Origin: Oscillospiraceae bacterium
Lineage (GTDB): Bacteria > Bacillota > Clostridia > Oscillospirales > Ruminococcaceae
Direction: 5' to 3'
DNA length: 64,000 bases
Assembly (NCBI GenBank): GCA_021769725.1
Contig: JAETSI010000007.1
Location: 57,659-121,658, forward strand
Shown here: positions 1 through 8,681 of the stretch, piece after piece
How positions within the stretch are numbered: the first letter of the stretch is position 1
Layout: every line of letters starts with the position of its first letter
Program-made: the position numbers and the translations under genes
The notes under the pieces: generated by a model
What the model saw: the letters and a program-made list of their open reading frames with translations, nothing else
What the model was told of the DNA's origin: nothing
Databases searched by the model: none

Positions 1-69
1 GATGGAGAGATAAAAGACGGAAAAACTCAGACGGCTATCCTGAAAGCAGCCCGAATACTTGATATTTGA
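1..69 (+). CDS. C-terminal end of a truncated gene, possibly a Nudix (ADP-ribose pyrophosphatase-type) hydrolase
   Basis: An open frame enters from the left edge and ends at TGA 67-69, giving 22 residues that end in LKAARILDI. The stretch DGKTQTAILKA resembles the C-terminal 'DGKT..A' segment of ADP-ribose pyrophosphatase-type Nudix proteins, but the Nudix box lies outside the window. The frame is followed directly by the terminator that faces spoVG. Family assignment is weak; the existence of a reading frame is more secure. Confidence 0.4.
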   Translation, partial: DGEIKDGKTQTAILKAARILDI

Positions 70-77
70 GATCGGAA

Positions 78-118
78 ACAAAAACGACTCGCTCCGGAAG
101 TGCTTCCGGAACGAGCCG
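78..118 (-). terminator. Rho-independent terminator of spoVG
   Basis: A 14-15 bp inverted repeat (arms near 86-100 and 102-117, core CTCCGGAAG/CTTCCGGAA) is followed on the minus strand by TTTTTGTTT. It lies 30 bases past the spoVG stop codon. It could also stop the incoming plus-strand gene, although that side has no T run. Confidence 0.8.
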
Positions 119-147
119 TATTCTGAATTCATTTACATTTTCCTCGG

Positions 148-456
148 TCAGATTTCCGTATCTTCACCGGAAACGCTTTCCTCTTCTTCTGCTTTCATTT
201 CTGCAAGCTGCTTCTCATAGGATTCAATAATGCTTTCCTCCAGAAGCTTTCTGGCAGAAGATGAAATCGGGTGAACAATGTCTCTGAAAATGCCGTTTTC
301 TTCCTTTCTGCTGGGCATAGCAACGAAGAGTCTTTCGTCTCCCTGAACGACTTTGATGTCATGAACGGCAATCATGTCATCCAGAGTAATTGAAACAACT
401 GCTCTGAGACGACCGTCTGACAGGATCTTTCTGATTTTTACGTCAGTGATCTCCAT
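148..456 (-). CDS. spoVG: SpoVG, RNA-binding septation/sporulation regulator
   Basis: The 102-residue protein begins MEITDVKIRKI and carries the SpoVG signature in the middle (GDERLFVAMPSRK, then FRDIVHPI). The family comprises small site-specific nucleic-acid-binding regulators first known from asymmetric septation in Bacillus. The frame stays open 15 codons upstream, but the ATG at 456 is preferred because AAGGAGG lies just before it (about 466-470) and family members start with MEIT/MEVT. The C-terminal tail is acidic, as usual. The gene stands alone and divergent from murC. Its roughly 100-nt leader can form a TTCTGTC/GACAGAA hairpin at 485-508. Confidence 0.95.
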   Translation of the reverse strand: MEITDVKIRKILSDGRLRAVVSITLDDMIAVHDIKVVQGDERLFVAMPSRKEENGIFRDIVHPISSSARKLLEESIIESYEKQLAEMKAEEEESVSGEDTEI

Positions 457-555
457 ACTCTTTAACCTCCTTGTTTTATAAATATTCTGTCCGCCTAACA
501 AGACAGAACTTCAGCAAAAAGTGAGGGATAATAATATCCGTTATCACTTACTAAT

Positions 556-584
556 AATATATCACATAATTCTGTAAAATGCAA
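556..584 (-). promoter_or_regulatory. Predicted promoter of spoVG
   Basis: On the minus strand TTGCAT and TATATT are separated by 17 bases, about 100 bases upstream of the spoVG start. This fits a sigma-A type promoter. SpoVG is often under sigma-H, whose motif is not obvious here. Confidence 0.55.
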
Positions 585-652
585 GAATTAATCTAAAAAA
601 TAAAAATTTACTGCGGGGCATACCCCTGAAATAAAAGAAAGGTTGCGATAAT

Positions 653-2062
653 TTGAACAAAAATATTTTAAATGGAAAAAAACACATTCATTTCATCGGA
701 ATTGGAGGGTCTGGAATGTACCCTCTCGCTCAGATTCTTCATTCACAGGGATTCTTCCTTACAGGTTCTGACAACAATGAAACCGAGACCCTTGACGCAG
801 TGCGTAAAATGGGAATCCCCGTTTTCATTGGTCAGAGAGCCGAAAATATTGAAGGCGCTGATCTTATAGTTCACACAGCAGCTATCATGGAAGATAATCC
901 GGAGCTTATGGCTGCACGTCAGAGCGGAATCCCTGTCCTTGAAAGAGCTGATCTCCTTGGAATTGTAACATCATGGTATGACAATGCTGTATGCGTTACG
1001 GGAACTCACGGCAAAACCACCGTTACTTCTATGATAACGCAGATCTTTTTCACTGCCGGAATTGATCTTTCCGCCTATATTGGTGGAAAACTGCCATGTA
1101 TCGGAGGAAGCGGTCTCGCAGGGAAAAGCGATATTCTGGTATGTGAATCCTGCGAATTTGAAGATCATTTTCTTAAACTTTCACCTGATATTTCTGTGAT
1201 CCTTAATATTGACGCCGATCATCTTGACTACTTCGGAACACTGGAAAACATCAAGCAGTCATTCAGGAAATTTGCCGAAATGACTTCGAAGATCCTGATA
1301 GTTAACGGTTCAGACCCCAATACCGCCGACGCTCTGGAGGGAATAGACAGGAATATCATAACTTTCGGCAAAGACCGTTCCTGCAATTTCTACCCTGAAA
1401 ATATAAAGCACGAAAACGGTCTGCTCACTACGTTTGATCTGATGAAAAACGGTACAAGACTTGGTAAGATAACCCTTCATATAGCCGGAATCCACAACGT
1501 TCTCAATGCTGTTGCCGCCGCCGCTGCCGCAGATTTCCTCGGTATAGGCTTCGATTCTGTTCAGAAAGGACTTGCAGACTTCCGTGGTGCAAAACGCAGA
1601 TTTGAGAAGCTCGGTTATGAACAAGGAATAACTTTTGTGGACGATTACGCCCATCATCCCACTGAACTTGAGGCTGCTCTCAATGCCGCTATGGAGATGA
1701 ATTTCAATCATGTATGGGCTGTTTTCCAGCCGTTTACGTTTTCAAGAACTAAACTTCTGCTTGATGATTTCGCCCGGGTTCTTCAGATTCCGGATCATGT
1801 GATTCTTACCGATATTATGGGAAGCCGTGAGAAAAACATATATGGTATATTCACACGCCATCTGGCAGAAAAAATTCCCGGATGCATATGGTTTCCACAG
1901 GACGAATCAGAAGAATGGACGGATGAACGGAAATATTTTAACTTTCAGCAAGTGTGCGATTATGTATGCAGTCATGCAAAAAGCGGTGATCTTGTTATCA
2001 CTCTAGGATGCGGAGATGCTTACAAAATTGCAGGAATGATAATTAACCAATTAAAAAAATAA
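653..2062 (+). CDS. murC: UDP-N-acetylmuramate--L-alanine ligase MurC
   Basis: MurC adds L-alanine to UDP-MurNAc in the cytoplasm, the first peptide step of peptidoglycan synthesis. At 469 residues the length is normal. The N-terminus has the Rossmann motif GIGGSGM, the ATP loop is GTHGKTT at about residues 117-123, and DDYAHHPTE about two thirds along is the usual Mur ligase motif. The start codon is TTG at 653, supported by AGAAAGG about ten bases upstream; no better in-frame ATG with a ribosome site is visible. The intergenic segment before it holds a small GGGG/CCCC hairpin (about 615-627). lexA follows after 15 bases, so the two are probably co-transcribed. Confidence 0.95.
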   Translation: MNKNILNGKKHIHFIGIGGSGMYPLAQILHSQGFFLTGSDNNETETLDAVRKMGIPVFIGQRAENIEGADLIVHTAAIMEDNPELMAARQSGIPVLERADLLGIVTSWYDNAVCVTGTHGKTTVTSMITQIFFTAGIDLSAYIGGKLPCIGGSGLAGKSDILVCESCEFEDHFLKLSPDISVILNIDADHLDYFGTLENIKQSFRKFAEMTSKILIVNGSDPNTADALEGIDRNIITFGKDRSCNFYPENIKHENGLLTTFDLMKNGTRLGKITLHIAGIHNVLNAVAAAAAADFLGIGFDSVQKGLADFRGAKRRFEKLGYEQGITFVDDYAHHPTELEAALNAAMEMNFNHVWAVFQPFTFSRTKLLLDDFARVLQIPDHVILTDIMGSREKNIYGIFTRHLAEKIPGCIWFPQDESEEWTDERKYFNFQQVCDYVCSHAKSGDLVITLGCGDAYKIAGMIINQLKK

Positions 2063-2077
2063 TAAAGGAGGAGCATT

Positions 2078-2659
2078 ATGCTTACAGATAAGGAAATCGA
2101 AGTTTTCAACTTTATAAAAAAGTGTCTCGGTGAGGGATATTCTCCATCGGTAAGAGAAATTATGGACTACATGGGATTCAAATCCACCTCAACGGCTCAC
2201 AGATATATCGAAATTCTCTGTAACGAAGGACTTATCGAGAAGAAGGACAATCTCAACCGTACTCTGCGCCTGCCCAACAGCGGCTGCGCCTCTGTTCCGA
2301 TCATAGGAACAGTTACAGCCGGACAGCCTATTACAGCTATTGAAGATATCACAGGATATGTCGGATTTGAAACGACACGGTGTGATCCAAGCGAACTCTT
2401 CGCCCTGACGATCAGGGGGGAAAGCATGATAAACGCCGGCATTCTGGACGGTGATATAGTTATCGTACAACGCTGTTCCTACGCTGAAAACGGTGATATC
2501 GTCGTTGCCTTTATCGACAGAAGCGACGCCACTGTCAAGCGGTTCTATAAAGAAAACGGGCACTTCCGTCTCCAGCCTGAAAATGATACCATGGAACCTA
2601 TCATCGTTGATGAAGTGGAGATCCTTGGAAAAGTTATCGGACTTAAAAGATATTACTAA
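2078..2659 (+). CDS. lexA: LexA SOS repressor
   Basis: LexA represses DNA-damage genes and self-cleaves when RecA is activated. The 193-residue protein has an N-terminal winged helix (residues 1-65, with YSPSVREI and TSTAHRYIE). Its S24 protease domain has the cleavage bond A81-G82 (TAGQP), catalytic S116 (GESM) and catalytic K154 (TVKRF). An AAGGAGG site precedes the ATG, and the gene follows murC by 15 bases, an uncommon partner. I saw no clear LexA box directly upstream, as expected if it is transcribed with murC. A weak ATAATTC/GAATTAT hairpin follows at 2686-2704. Confidence 0.96.
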   Translation: MLTDKEIEVFNFIKKCLGEGYSPSVREIMDYMGFKSTSTAHRYIEILCNEGLIEKKDNLNRTLRLPNSGCASVPIIGTVTAGQPITAIEDITGYVGFETTRCDPSELFALTIRGESMINAGILDGDIVIVQRCSYAENGDIVVAFIDRSDATVKRFYKENGHFRLQPENDTMEPIIVDEVEILGKVIGLKRYY

Positions 2660-2725
2660 AAGTTTTCCAATTTTAGGCGAAAAATATAATTCCCGGAGAA
2701 TTATCAAAAAATATCTGAAAAACTA

Positions 2726-2754
2726 TTTCAAAATGAAAGAAAATGTTGTATAAT
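2726..2754 (+). promoter_or_regulatory. Predicted sigma-A promoter of zapA
   Basis: TTTCAA and TATAAT are separated by 17 bases and end 16 bases before the zapA start. The -10 box is a perfect match and the -35 box is partial. Confidence 0.55.
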
Positions 2755-2770
2755 ATAGAACGGAGCAATT

Positions 2771-3160
2771 ATGCCCGGAAAGGAAAAGACAAAAATGCTT
2801 AATGATGTAAAAGTTATTATATGCGGCAAGGAGTACAAACTTAAGACATCTGAGTCGCCCAACTACGTATTCTCTCTTGGAAGAGCACTTGAAGCAAAGA
2901 TAAATGAGATAATCAACTCCGGCAGCGGATCTTCTCCCTACGGAGCTTCCATAATGGTAGCTCTCAGCCTTCTTGACGATCTCAACAAAGCTAATCAAAA
3001 GCTTGACAGCGTCAGAAATCAGACAAAGGAATATGTTGACGAGGCTGGAAAATCAAGGATAGAACGTGATTCTGCACAGAAAGAAATAGAAGTGCTCAAA
3101 TCAAAGATCGTACAGCTTGAAAATATGGTTAAACTTAAACAACTCAAGGACAGCATCTGA
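2771..3160 (+). CDS. zapA: ZapA-like cell division protein
   Basis: ZapA crosslinks FtsZ filaments at the division ring. The 129-residue protein shows the ZapA pattern: a small beta-rich head (VKVIICGKEYKLKTSES), a conserved helix beginning at ASIMVALSLLDDLNKA, and a C-terminal coiled coil (about residues 75-125). It is longer than Bacillus ZapA. The start at 2771 has CGGAG upstream; an alternative ATG at 2795 would remove eight residues and better fit family N-termini. The stop overlaps the next start by one base (TGATG), which suggests translational coupling to the U32 gene, a common neighbour in clostridia. Confidence 0.85.
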   Translation: MPGKEKTKMLNDVKVIICGKEYKLKTSESPNYVFSLGRALEAKINEIINSGSGSSPYGASIMVALSLLDDLNKANQKLDSVRNQTKEYVDEAGKSRIERDSAQKEIEVLKSKIVQLENMVKLKQLKDSI

Positions 3161-5190
3161 TGACATCATCTGAGATCCTCGCCCCTGCCGGAAGTCCGGA
3201 AGCTCTTAAAGCTGCCCTGCGCACCGGAGCAAATGCAGTCTATGTCGGAGGCAGACGTTTTTCCGCCCGAAACAGTCAGGCTGCCGGTCTTGACAATGAA
3301 GAGCTGAAAGAAGCATCACGCCTTTGCCACCTGTACGGAGCAAAGCTCAACATAGCGGTAAATACGGTTATTACCGACGAAGAAGCTGAGGAATTCTGCA
3401 ATTTTATAAAATTTGCAGCTTCTATCGGCACAGATGCATTTATTGTCCAGGACTGGGGCTGTCTTGAACTCATAAAAACCACTGTCCCCGACGCCGTTAT
3501 TCACGGCTCGACGCAAATGTCCGTTCATACTGCTGCCGGTGCTGAATTACTAGGGAAACTGGGCTTTTCACGTGTCGTTCCAGCCAGAGAACTAGACAGA
3601 AATACTATTAAAAAAATCTGTTCCCAAAACATTGAAACAGAAATTTTTGTCCACGGTGCGCTTTGTATGTCCGTATCCGGTCAGTGCTATATGTCGGCAA
3701 TGATGGGCGGACGTTCTGCCAATCGTGGATGCTGCGGTCAGGCGTGCCGGCTGCCGTTTTCTGCGGTCGGAAATAAAAATTTCTGCGCTCTGTCACTGAA
3801 AGATCTTTCCCTGCTGCGTAATGCACGGGAACTTGAATCCATAGGTGTGGATTCATTCAAGATAGAGGGCAGGATGAAGCGTCCGGAATATGTTGCGGCT
3901 GCCGTATCGGAGTTGAAAAAATCGCTCGGCGGTCAGAATCCCGATATGCAGCTTCTGAAAGATATATTCTCACGCAGCGGATTTACAGACGGCTATTTTT
4001 CGGGAAACAGAACCGATATGTTCGGCAGGCGTGAAAAAGACGACGTTGTTTCTGCACGCACTGTCATCCCGAAACTTCATGAGCTTTACCGCTCTGAACG
4101 TCAGATACACGGGGTAAGATTCCATGCGGAAATACGGAAGAATATGCCTGTTGCCGTAACTGCCCGCTGCTCAGGCATCGTGATACAGGTACAAGGAGAT
4201 ATTCCGGAAATTGCACAAAACCGTCCCACCGATAATGAAATGGTCAGAAAACAGCTTTCAAGGCTTGGAGATACGGTTTTCTTTGCGGAAGATGTAACTT
4301 CCGATATAGACTGCGGTCTTATCGTCACTGCCGGAAAGCTCAATGAAATACGTCGGAAGCTTACAGAAAAGCTCACCGAACTTGTAATAAGGAAAAATAC
4401 GTCTGTTTTCAGCATAACAGACAATATGCCGGTTCTGCCGGAGAAAAGAACATATGCCGCTGCAGCTCCCATGCCTGTACGGACATTCTGCCGCAGTACA
4501 GAGCAGATCGAAGCGGCAGCGGAACTATCGGAATATGTCATTGTTCCGATTGAACTGATAAACGAAAATATTATTTCTACAGTCGGAACTGAGAAGCTTA
4601 TCATTTCACCGCCGAGACTTATTTCCAGCGAAGAAAAACTGATTTCCCGGCTTGTCAGGCTCAAAGAAGCCGGACTTTTCCGGCTGTTCTGCCATACTCC
4701 CGATTCAATAGCTATAGGCAAAAAGCTCGGCTTTAAACTCCATGGAAGCAGCACTCTTAACATCTGTAATTCATATGCCGCTGAAAAAATGAGGGAACTC
4801 GGTCTGGAGGACTGTGTTTTCTCTGTTGAAACAAAAATCTCACGGCTCGAAAACATAAAGACGGATCTTCCGCTGGGAATCGTTGTATACGGTCATCTGC
4901 CGCTTATGCTTACCAGAAATTGTCCCATAAAAAATGAAACCGGATGCTCCGGATGCACAGGTCAGCTTACCGACCGCATGGGAAAACAGTTTCCTGTGAT
5001 ATGCTCAAAGGATTATTCGGAGATTCTTAATCCGGATGTCCTGTTTATGGCTGACAAAAAGCTTCCGGATATGATCCGTTTCGGAATCATAATGCTGACA
5101 CATGAAAACAAGGAACAGACACGTCTTGCAATATCCGGCAGAATTCCGGACGAAAAATTTACACGTGGTCTGTATTACAGAGGGATATAA
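3160..5190 (+). CDS. Peptidase U32 family protein
   Basis: The 676-residue protein begins with the TIM-barrel-like U32 domain (EILAPAGSPEALKAA, then NAVYVGG). It carries the U32 signature around residues 165-190, from FVHGALCMS through a cysteine cluster (GQCYMS, CCGQACR). Cysteines recur near residues 590-610 (NCPIKN, GCSGCTG), like the Fe-S-binding members. U32 proteins include RlhA and TrhP, which hydroxylate rRNA and tRNA with Fe-S help, and so-called collagenases. An RNA-hydroxylation role is therefore possible but not shown. The length matches the long two-part subfamily. It is coupled to zapA upstream and dut follows after one base. Confidence 0.85.
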   Translation: MTSSEILAPAGSPEALKAALRTGANAVYVGGRRFSARNSQAAGLDNEELKEASRLCHLYGAKLNIAVNTVITDEEAEEFCNFIKFAASIGTDAFIVQDWGCLELIKTTVPDAVIHGSTQMSVHTAAGAELLGKLGFSRVVPARELDRNTIKKICSQNIETEIFVHGALCMSVSGQCYMSAMMGGRSANRGCCGQACRLPFSAVGNKNFCALSLKDLSLLRNARELESIGVDSFKIEGRMKRPEYVAAAVSELKKSLGGQNPDMQLLKDIFSRSGFTDGYFSGNRTDMFGRREKDDVVSARTVIPKLHELYRSERQIHGVRFHAEIRKNMPVAVTARCSGIVIQVQGDIPEIAQNRPTDNEMVRKQLSRLGDTVFFAEDVTSDIDCGLIVTAGKLNEIRRKLTEKLTELVIRKNTSVFSITDNMPVLPEKRTYAAAAPMPVRTFCRSTEQIEAAAELSEYVIVPIELINENIISTVGTEKLIISPPRLISSEEKLISRLVRLKEAGLFRLFCHTPDSIAIGKKLGFKLHGSSTLNICNSYAAEKMRELGLEDCVFSVETKISRLENIKTDLPLGIVVYGHLPLMLTRNCPIKNETGCSGCTGQLTDRMGKQFPVICSKDYSEILNPDVLFMADKKLPDMIRFGIIMLTHENKEQTRLAISGRIPDEKFTRGLYYRGI

Positions 5191-5191
5191 T

Positions 5192-5632
5192 ATGAAGCTG
5201 ACGTTTAAGAAACTAAAAGAAAAAGCCATAATCCCCTGCCGGGCAACTCCGGGCAGCGCTGGTATGGATATATTTGCCTGCATTGACGAACCCGTCACGC
5301 TGGCTCCTGGGGAAATAAAAACTATCCCTGTCGGAATAACTGCCGAACCTGACGAAAACGATGTAGCTTTGCTGATTTACCCACGCTCCGGACTATCGTC
5401 CGGATTTGGTATTTCCCTTGTCAACTGCGTTGGCGTAGTTGACAGCGACTACCGTGGAGAATGGCAGATACCGCTTATAAATCACGGCAGTGCAGCCTTT
5501 ACCGTAGAACACGGAATGAGGATCGCACAGCTGATCCCCACAAGAATACTCATTCCTGAAATTCAGGTCAGCGAATTACTCTCAGATACAGAACGAGGAG
5601 AAAGCGGCTTCGGATCAACAGGAATCAAATAA
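5192..5632 (+). CDS. dut: Deoxyuridine 5'-triphosphate nucleotidohydrolase
   Basis: dUTPase cuts dUTP to dUMP and pyrophosphate, which keeps uracil out of DNA and feeds dTMP synthesis. The 146-residue protein has the trimeric dUTPase motifs in order: AGMDIFA (motif 1), YPRSGLS (2), GVVDSDYRGE (3), RIAQLIP (4) and the C-terminal arm RGESGFGSTG (5). The open frame runs 30 codons further upstream, inside the U32 gene. The ATG at 5192 is chosen because it precedes motif 1 at the normal distance and has AGAGGG upstream. Confidence 0.95.
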   Translation: MKLTFKKLKEKAIIPCRATPGSAGMDIFACIDEPVTLAPGEIKTIPVGITAEPDENDVALLIYPRSGLSSGFGISLVNCVGVVDSDYRGEWQIPLINHGSAAFTVEHGMRIAQLIPTRILIPEIQVSELLSDTERGESGFGSTGIK

Positions 5633-5650
5633 AAAGAACGGAGACTGAAA

Positions 5651-5914
5651 ATGAAAAAAACACTTTATATGCTGCTGCTTATCATCACAGCGATCGTCAG
5701 CGGCAGTCTTATCGGAAAGGCGGCCAAAGGCTCTTTAAAATGGCTTGGCTACTCAAAGACTTTCTCATTCCTGCGTGACGGAAACATCATTGATACCGAA
5801 GTATTCAAACTGAATTTCGGATTTTACATAAGCATAAATATTGCGCAGATACTCTGCATACTTGTGGCAATTTTCGTTTACTACAAATCAGCATCAAAGC
5901 TTTTCACAAAGTAA
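5651..5914 (+). CDS. Small two-helix membrane protein, DUF4321-like
   Basis: The 87-residue protein has one hydrophobic segment at each end (about residues 4-24 and 61-80) with a short polar segment between. Size, N-terminus (LLLIITAIVSGSLIGK) and the 'FGFYISINIAQILCILVAI' region resemble the DUF4321 family found near mre genes in clostridia. Function is unknown. It sits 18 bases after dut. The following 140 bases hold a palindrome (TATAGCGAT/ATCGCTATA, 5946-5971) and an ACCGCAGC/GCTGCGGT pair, but no clear terminator. Confidence 0.65.
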   Translation: MKKTLYMLLLIITAIVSGSLIGKAAKGSLKWLGYSKTFSFLRDGNIIDTEVFKLNFGFYISINIAQILCILVAIFVYYKSASKLFTK

Positions 5915-6055
5915 CAATTTTTTGCGTGCAGGACATTACAGATACTATAGCGATCTCCCAAAATCGCTATAAAAGACAAAAACCGCAGCTTAGAGCCTGC
6001 TCAGTATCTTATGCAGATATCCGCTGCGGTCATATATATTTTAAGGAGCATAAAA

Positions 6056-7072
6056 ATGTTTACAAAAGATATTGGTATTGATCTGGGTACGGCAAATACC
6101 CTCGTTTACGTCCGCGGCAAGGGAATCATAATCAGAGAACCGTCTGTCGTGGCAGTAAACACAAGAACCGACAAATGCCGCTATGTAGGCAAAGAAGCAA
6201 AAGACGTCATCGGCAGATCTCCGGGTTCCATTGTAGCCGTGAGACCTCTTAAAGACGGCGTTATAGCAGATTTTGACATTGCTACTACCATGCTTCAGGA
6301 ATTCATAAAAAAGGCTCTCCGGGGAACACTTTTTACAAAGGCAAATGTCATCATATGCATACCCTCGGGCGTTACCGCAGTTGAAAGACGTGCCGTCCGG
6401 GAATCCTGCAAAAAAGCCGGCGCAAACAATGTTCTTATCATCGAAGAACCTATGGCTGCGGCTATCGGTGCAGGACTTCCGACCAACGAACCTGCCGGCA
6501 GCATGATCGTCGATATCGGAGGCGGCACGAGCGAAGTAGCTGTTATTTCTCTTGGAGGCATCGTTGCTGCACGCTCTGTGAGATGTGCCGGAGATGAATT
6601 CGACAACGCCATAATCAACTATATCAAGAAGAAATATAATCTCCTTATCGGCGAAAGATCAGCAGAAAACGTCAAACTTGAAATAGGTTCTGCTTTCCCG
6701 AGCGAAAAGGAAGAGTCAATGGAAATAAAGGGAAGAAATCTTCTTAACGGACTTCCTGAAAATATCACCGTAAATTCTGCGGAAATACGTGATGCTCTTG
6801 TAGAACCGCTTTATCGTGTTATTGATGCCATAAAGTCTACACTGGAGGAAACTCCTCCGGAACTTTCTGCGGATATTATCGACCACGGCATTACTCTTGC
6901 CGGCGGCGGCGCTCTTCTCCGTGGACTTGACAAGCTCATTAACAGGGAAACGGGTATGCCGGTATATATTGCCGAATATCCTCTTGACTGCGTGGCAGAA
7001 GGTACGGGTAGAATTCTTGAAAACATAAACGATTATCAAGACGCTCTCACCGAAAACGTCAAATATTATTAA
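6056..7072 (+). CDS. mreB: Rod-shape actin homologue MreB
   Basis: MreB polymerises along the membrane and organises lateral wall synthesis. The 338-residue protein has the actin-fold ATP motifs: phosphate 1 ([14 protein letters not shown]), phosphate 2 ([14 protein letters not shown]) and the adenosine motif near the C-terminus ([12 protein letters not shown]). The frame is open 15 codons upstream; the ATG at 6056 is preferred for its TAAGGAG site and the family start [11 protein letters not shown]. mreC follows after 12 bases. An Mbl assignment is less likely because mreC and mreD follow. Confidence 0.95.
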   Translation: MFTKDIGIDLGTANTLVYVRGKGIIIREPSVVAVNTRTDKCRYVGKEAKDVIGRSPGSIVAVRPLKDGVIADFDIATTMLQEFIKKALRGTLFTKANVIICIPSGVTAVERRAVRESCKKAGANNVLIIEEPMAAAIGAGLPTNEPAGSMIVDIGGGTSEVAVISLGGIVAARSVRCAGDEFDNAIINYIKKKYNLLIGERSAENVKLEIGSAFPSEKEESMEIKGRNLLNGLPENITVNSAEIRDALVEPLYRVIDAIKSTLEETPPELSADIIDHGITLAGGGALLRGLDKLINRETGMPVYIAEYPLDCVAEGTGRILENINDYQDALTENVKYY

Positions 7073-7084
7073 GGAGGAAGCTCC

Positions 7085-7942
7085 ATGCGTGACTTTTTAA
7101 AAAGCACCAGATTCAAGATCCTCCTTGCTTTTCTTGCTTTTCTGATAGGTATAATGATCTATGCCGTAACAAAAGGCGGATATTCGCTCTCCGGAGCATC
7201 CTTTATCCAGACTCTCACTAAACCGTTCCGCTCATTTTCAAACAGCATCGGAATGAAAATAGAAGGAAACCTTGATAAAGTTACCAAAGCCGATGAGTAT
7301 TACGAGGAAAACAAACGGCTGAAAGCTCAGATAGGAGAACTTAACAAACAGCTTACCGAATACGACGCTCTCAAGGCTGAAGTTGAAGAACTGCGCAAGT
7401 TTGTAAGCATAAAAGAGGAACATAAGGATTATGTTCTCAGCGTTCCATGCGATGTTATAGGTTATACTGCAAATGATCCTTTCAAGTCCTTTACAATAAA
7501 TAAAGGAAAGGCTGACGGGATCAAGCCGAACTGCCCCGTTGCTACGGCAGAGGGAATTGTAGGAATTACCATAGAAGTATCGGAACACGTTTCCACCGTC
7601 AGAACGATACTTTCTCCCGATCTTTCAATAGCCGCCGTCTGCTCCGCCTCCCTTGCGGATTCAGGTATCATCGAGGGAGATATTCTTGCGGCGGAAGAAG
7701 GCTGTACCAAGCTTTCACACGTCAGCACGGAAAATAAGATCAAGCCTGGCTCAATGATGATAACTTCCGGCAGAAGCGGACTTTTCCCCAAGGACTACAA
7801 TATAGGCATCGTCCGTGAAATGAAGTACGATGTCAGCGGACTATCAATGTGCTCGGTAATCGAACCGTGTACGGATATTACCAGACTTACTTCCGTTATC
7901 GTTATCACTGATTTTGACGGTAAGAAGGAGGATACGGAATGA
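7085..7942 (+). CDS. mreC: Rod-shape determining protein MreC
   Basis: MreC is a single-pass membrane protein whose extracytoplasmic part contacts PBP2 in the elongasome. The 285-residue protein has a short cytoplasmic start, one membrane helix (about residues 11-27), a coiled coil (residues 65-105, KADEYYEENKRLKAQI) and the paired beta-barrel domain (DVIGYTANDPFKSFTINKG, then MITSGRSGLFPKDYNIG). AAGGAGG precedes the ATG. It overlaps mreD by four bases (ATGA). Confidence 0.95.
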   Translation: MRDFLKSTRFKILLAFLAFLIGIMIYAVTKGGYSLSGASFIQTLTKPFRSFSNSIGMKIEGNLDKVTKADEYYEENKRLKAQIGELNKQLTEYDALKAEVEELRKFVSIKEEHKDYVLSVPCDVIGYTANDPFKSFTINKGKADGIKPNCPVATAEGIVGITIEVSEHVSTVRTILSPDLSIAAVCSASLADSGIIEGDILAAEEGCTKLSHVSTENKIKPGSMMITSGRSGLFPKDYNIGIVREMKYDVSGLSMCSVIEPCTDITRLTSVIVITDFDGKKEDTE

Positions 7943-8511
7943 GACTGCGGACTACACGTGAAAAGCGTATTTTATATGTCAAGGTAACTCTGCGGTGGAT
8001 CGTATACTACCTCCTGATATTTATAGGGTATATCTATATGACGACGGGAACATGGCGCAAACCTGTGATTCTCCTGCCGCTTGCACTTGCCATAGCAGTT
8101 AATAACAATCAATACGGTTCGGTAGTAACCGGAGCTGTCTGCGGATTCCTCATTGACATTGCCTGCGGAAAACTTTTCGGCTACAACGCTGTGATCCTTG
8201 CTTTCTTCTGTATCGTTATCTCGCTTCTTTTCGAGTTCTATCTCAAAAACAGATTCGTCAATTATATGATATTTACAGCAGCAGCTTCATTTATACAGTG
8301 CTGGCTTGATTATAAGTTTTACTATAAGATGTGGAAATATGAAAACGTTCACCGGATATTTACAAGATATACGCTTAGAATATGGATATATACAATGATT
8401 TCTGCCGTTATAGCATATCTGCTGATAAAACTGGTCAATCGTCTCCTTATGCCAAGAAAGCATCTCAGTTTCGACGAGGTTATCACTGAAAAATCACAGC
8501 AGAAACCTTAA
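7939..8511 (+). CDS. mreD: Rod-shape determining protein MreD
   Basis: The 190-residue integral membrane protein has about five hydrophobic segments and the MreD-like stretch GAVCGFLIDIACGKLFGYNAVILA. MreD links MreC, MreB and PBP2 in the elongasome. Sequence identity in this family is low, so the call rests on position, size and membrane topology. Its stop lies 10 bases before a family C repeat that separates it from the PBP2 gene. Confidence 0.9.
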   Translation: MRLRTTREKRILYVKVTLRWIVYYLLIFIGYIYMTTGTWRKPVILLPLALAIAVNNNQYGSVVTGAVCGFLIDIACGKLFGYNAVILAFFCIVISLLFEFYLKNRFVNYMIFTAAASFIQCWLDYKFYYKMWKYENVHRIFTRYTLRIWIYTMISAVIAYLLIKLVNRLLMPRKHLSFDEVITEKSQQKP

Positions 8512-8521
8512 AAGGAGAATT

Positions 8522-8681
8522 TATACTCGCCTCTGTTGCAAAATGTTCAAAGAATGCTGAACAGAAATTTTGTATGTCAAGGCGAAGGAGGAAAGCATAC
8601 TGTCGTATGGTGACGACGACAACGCAGGCAGACGAAATTTATGTCAGCATTATTGAATATTTTGTAACAGAGGTGAGTATA
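8522..8681 (+). repeat. Family C hairpin element, copy C1 (160 bp)
   Basis: It begins TATACTCGCCTCTGTTGC and ends with the imperfect inverted copy GTAACAGAGGTGAGTATA. The complementarity continues inward for about 50 bases on each side. The centre carries GGAGGAAAGC, a CATAC-TGTC-GTATG hairpin and GACGACGACAACGCAG. Copies elsewhere are at 11950, 19382 and 46534. The right end supplies the ribosome binding site and the A of the PBP2 start codon. Ends of the TA..TA type suggest a MITE-like origin. Confidence 0.85.

Noticed and set aside
4101..4856. A 251-codon minus-strand open frame opposite the U32 gene
   Set aside because: It is serine-rich shadow coding of a well-supported plus-strand gene, with no start signal.
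5946..5971. Terminator between DUF4321 and mreB
   Set aside because: TATAGCGAT/ATCGCTATA is a good palindrome, but neither strand has a T run after it.
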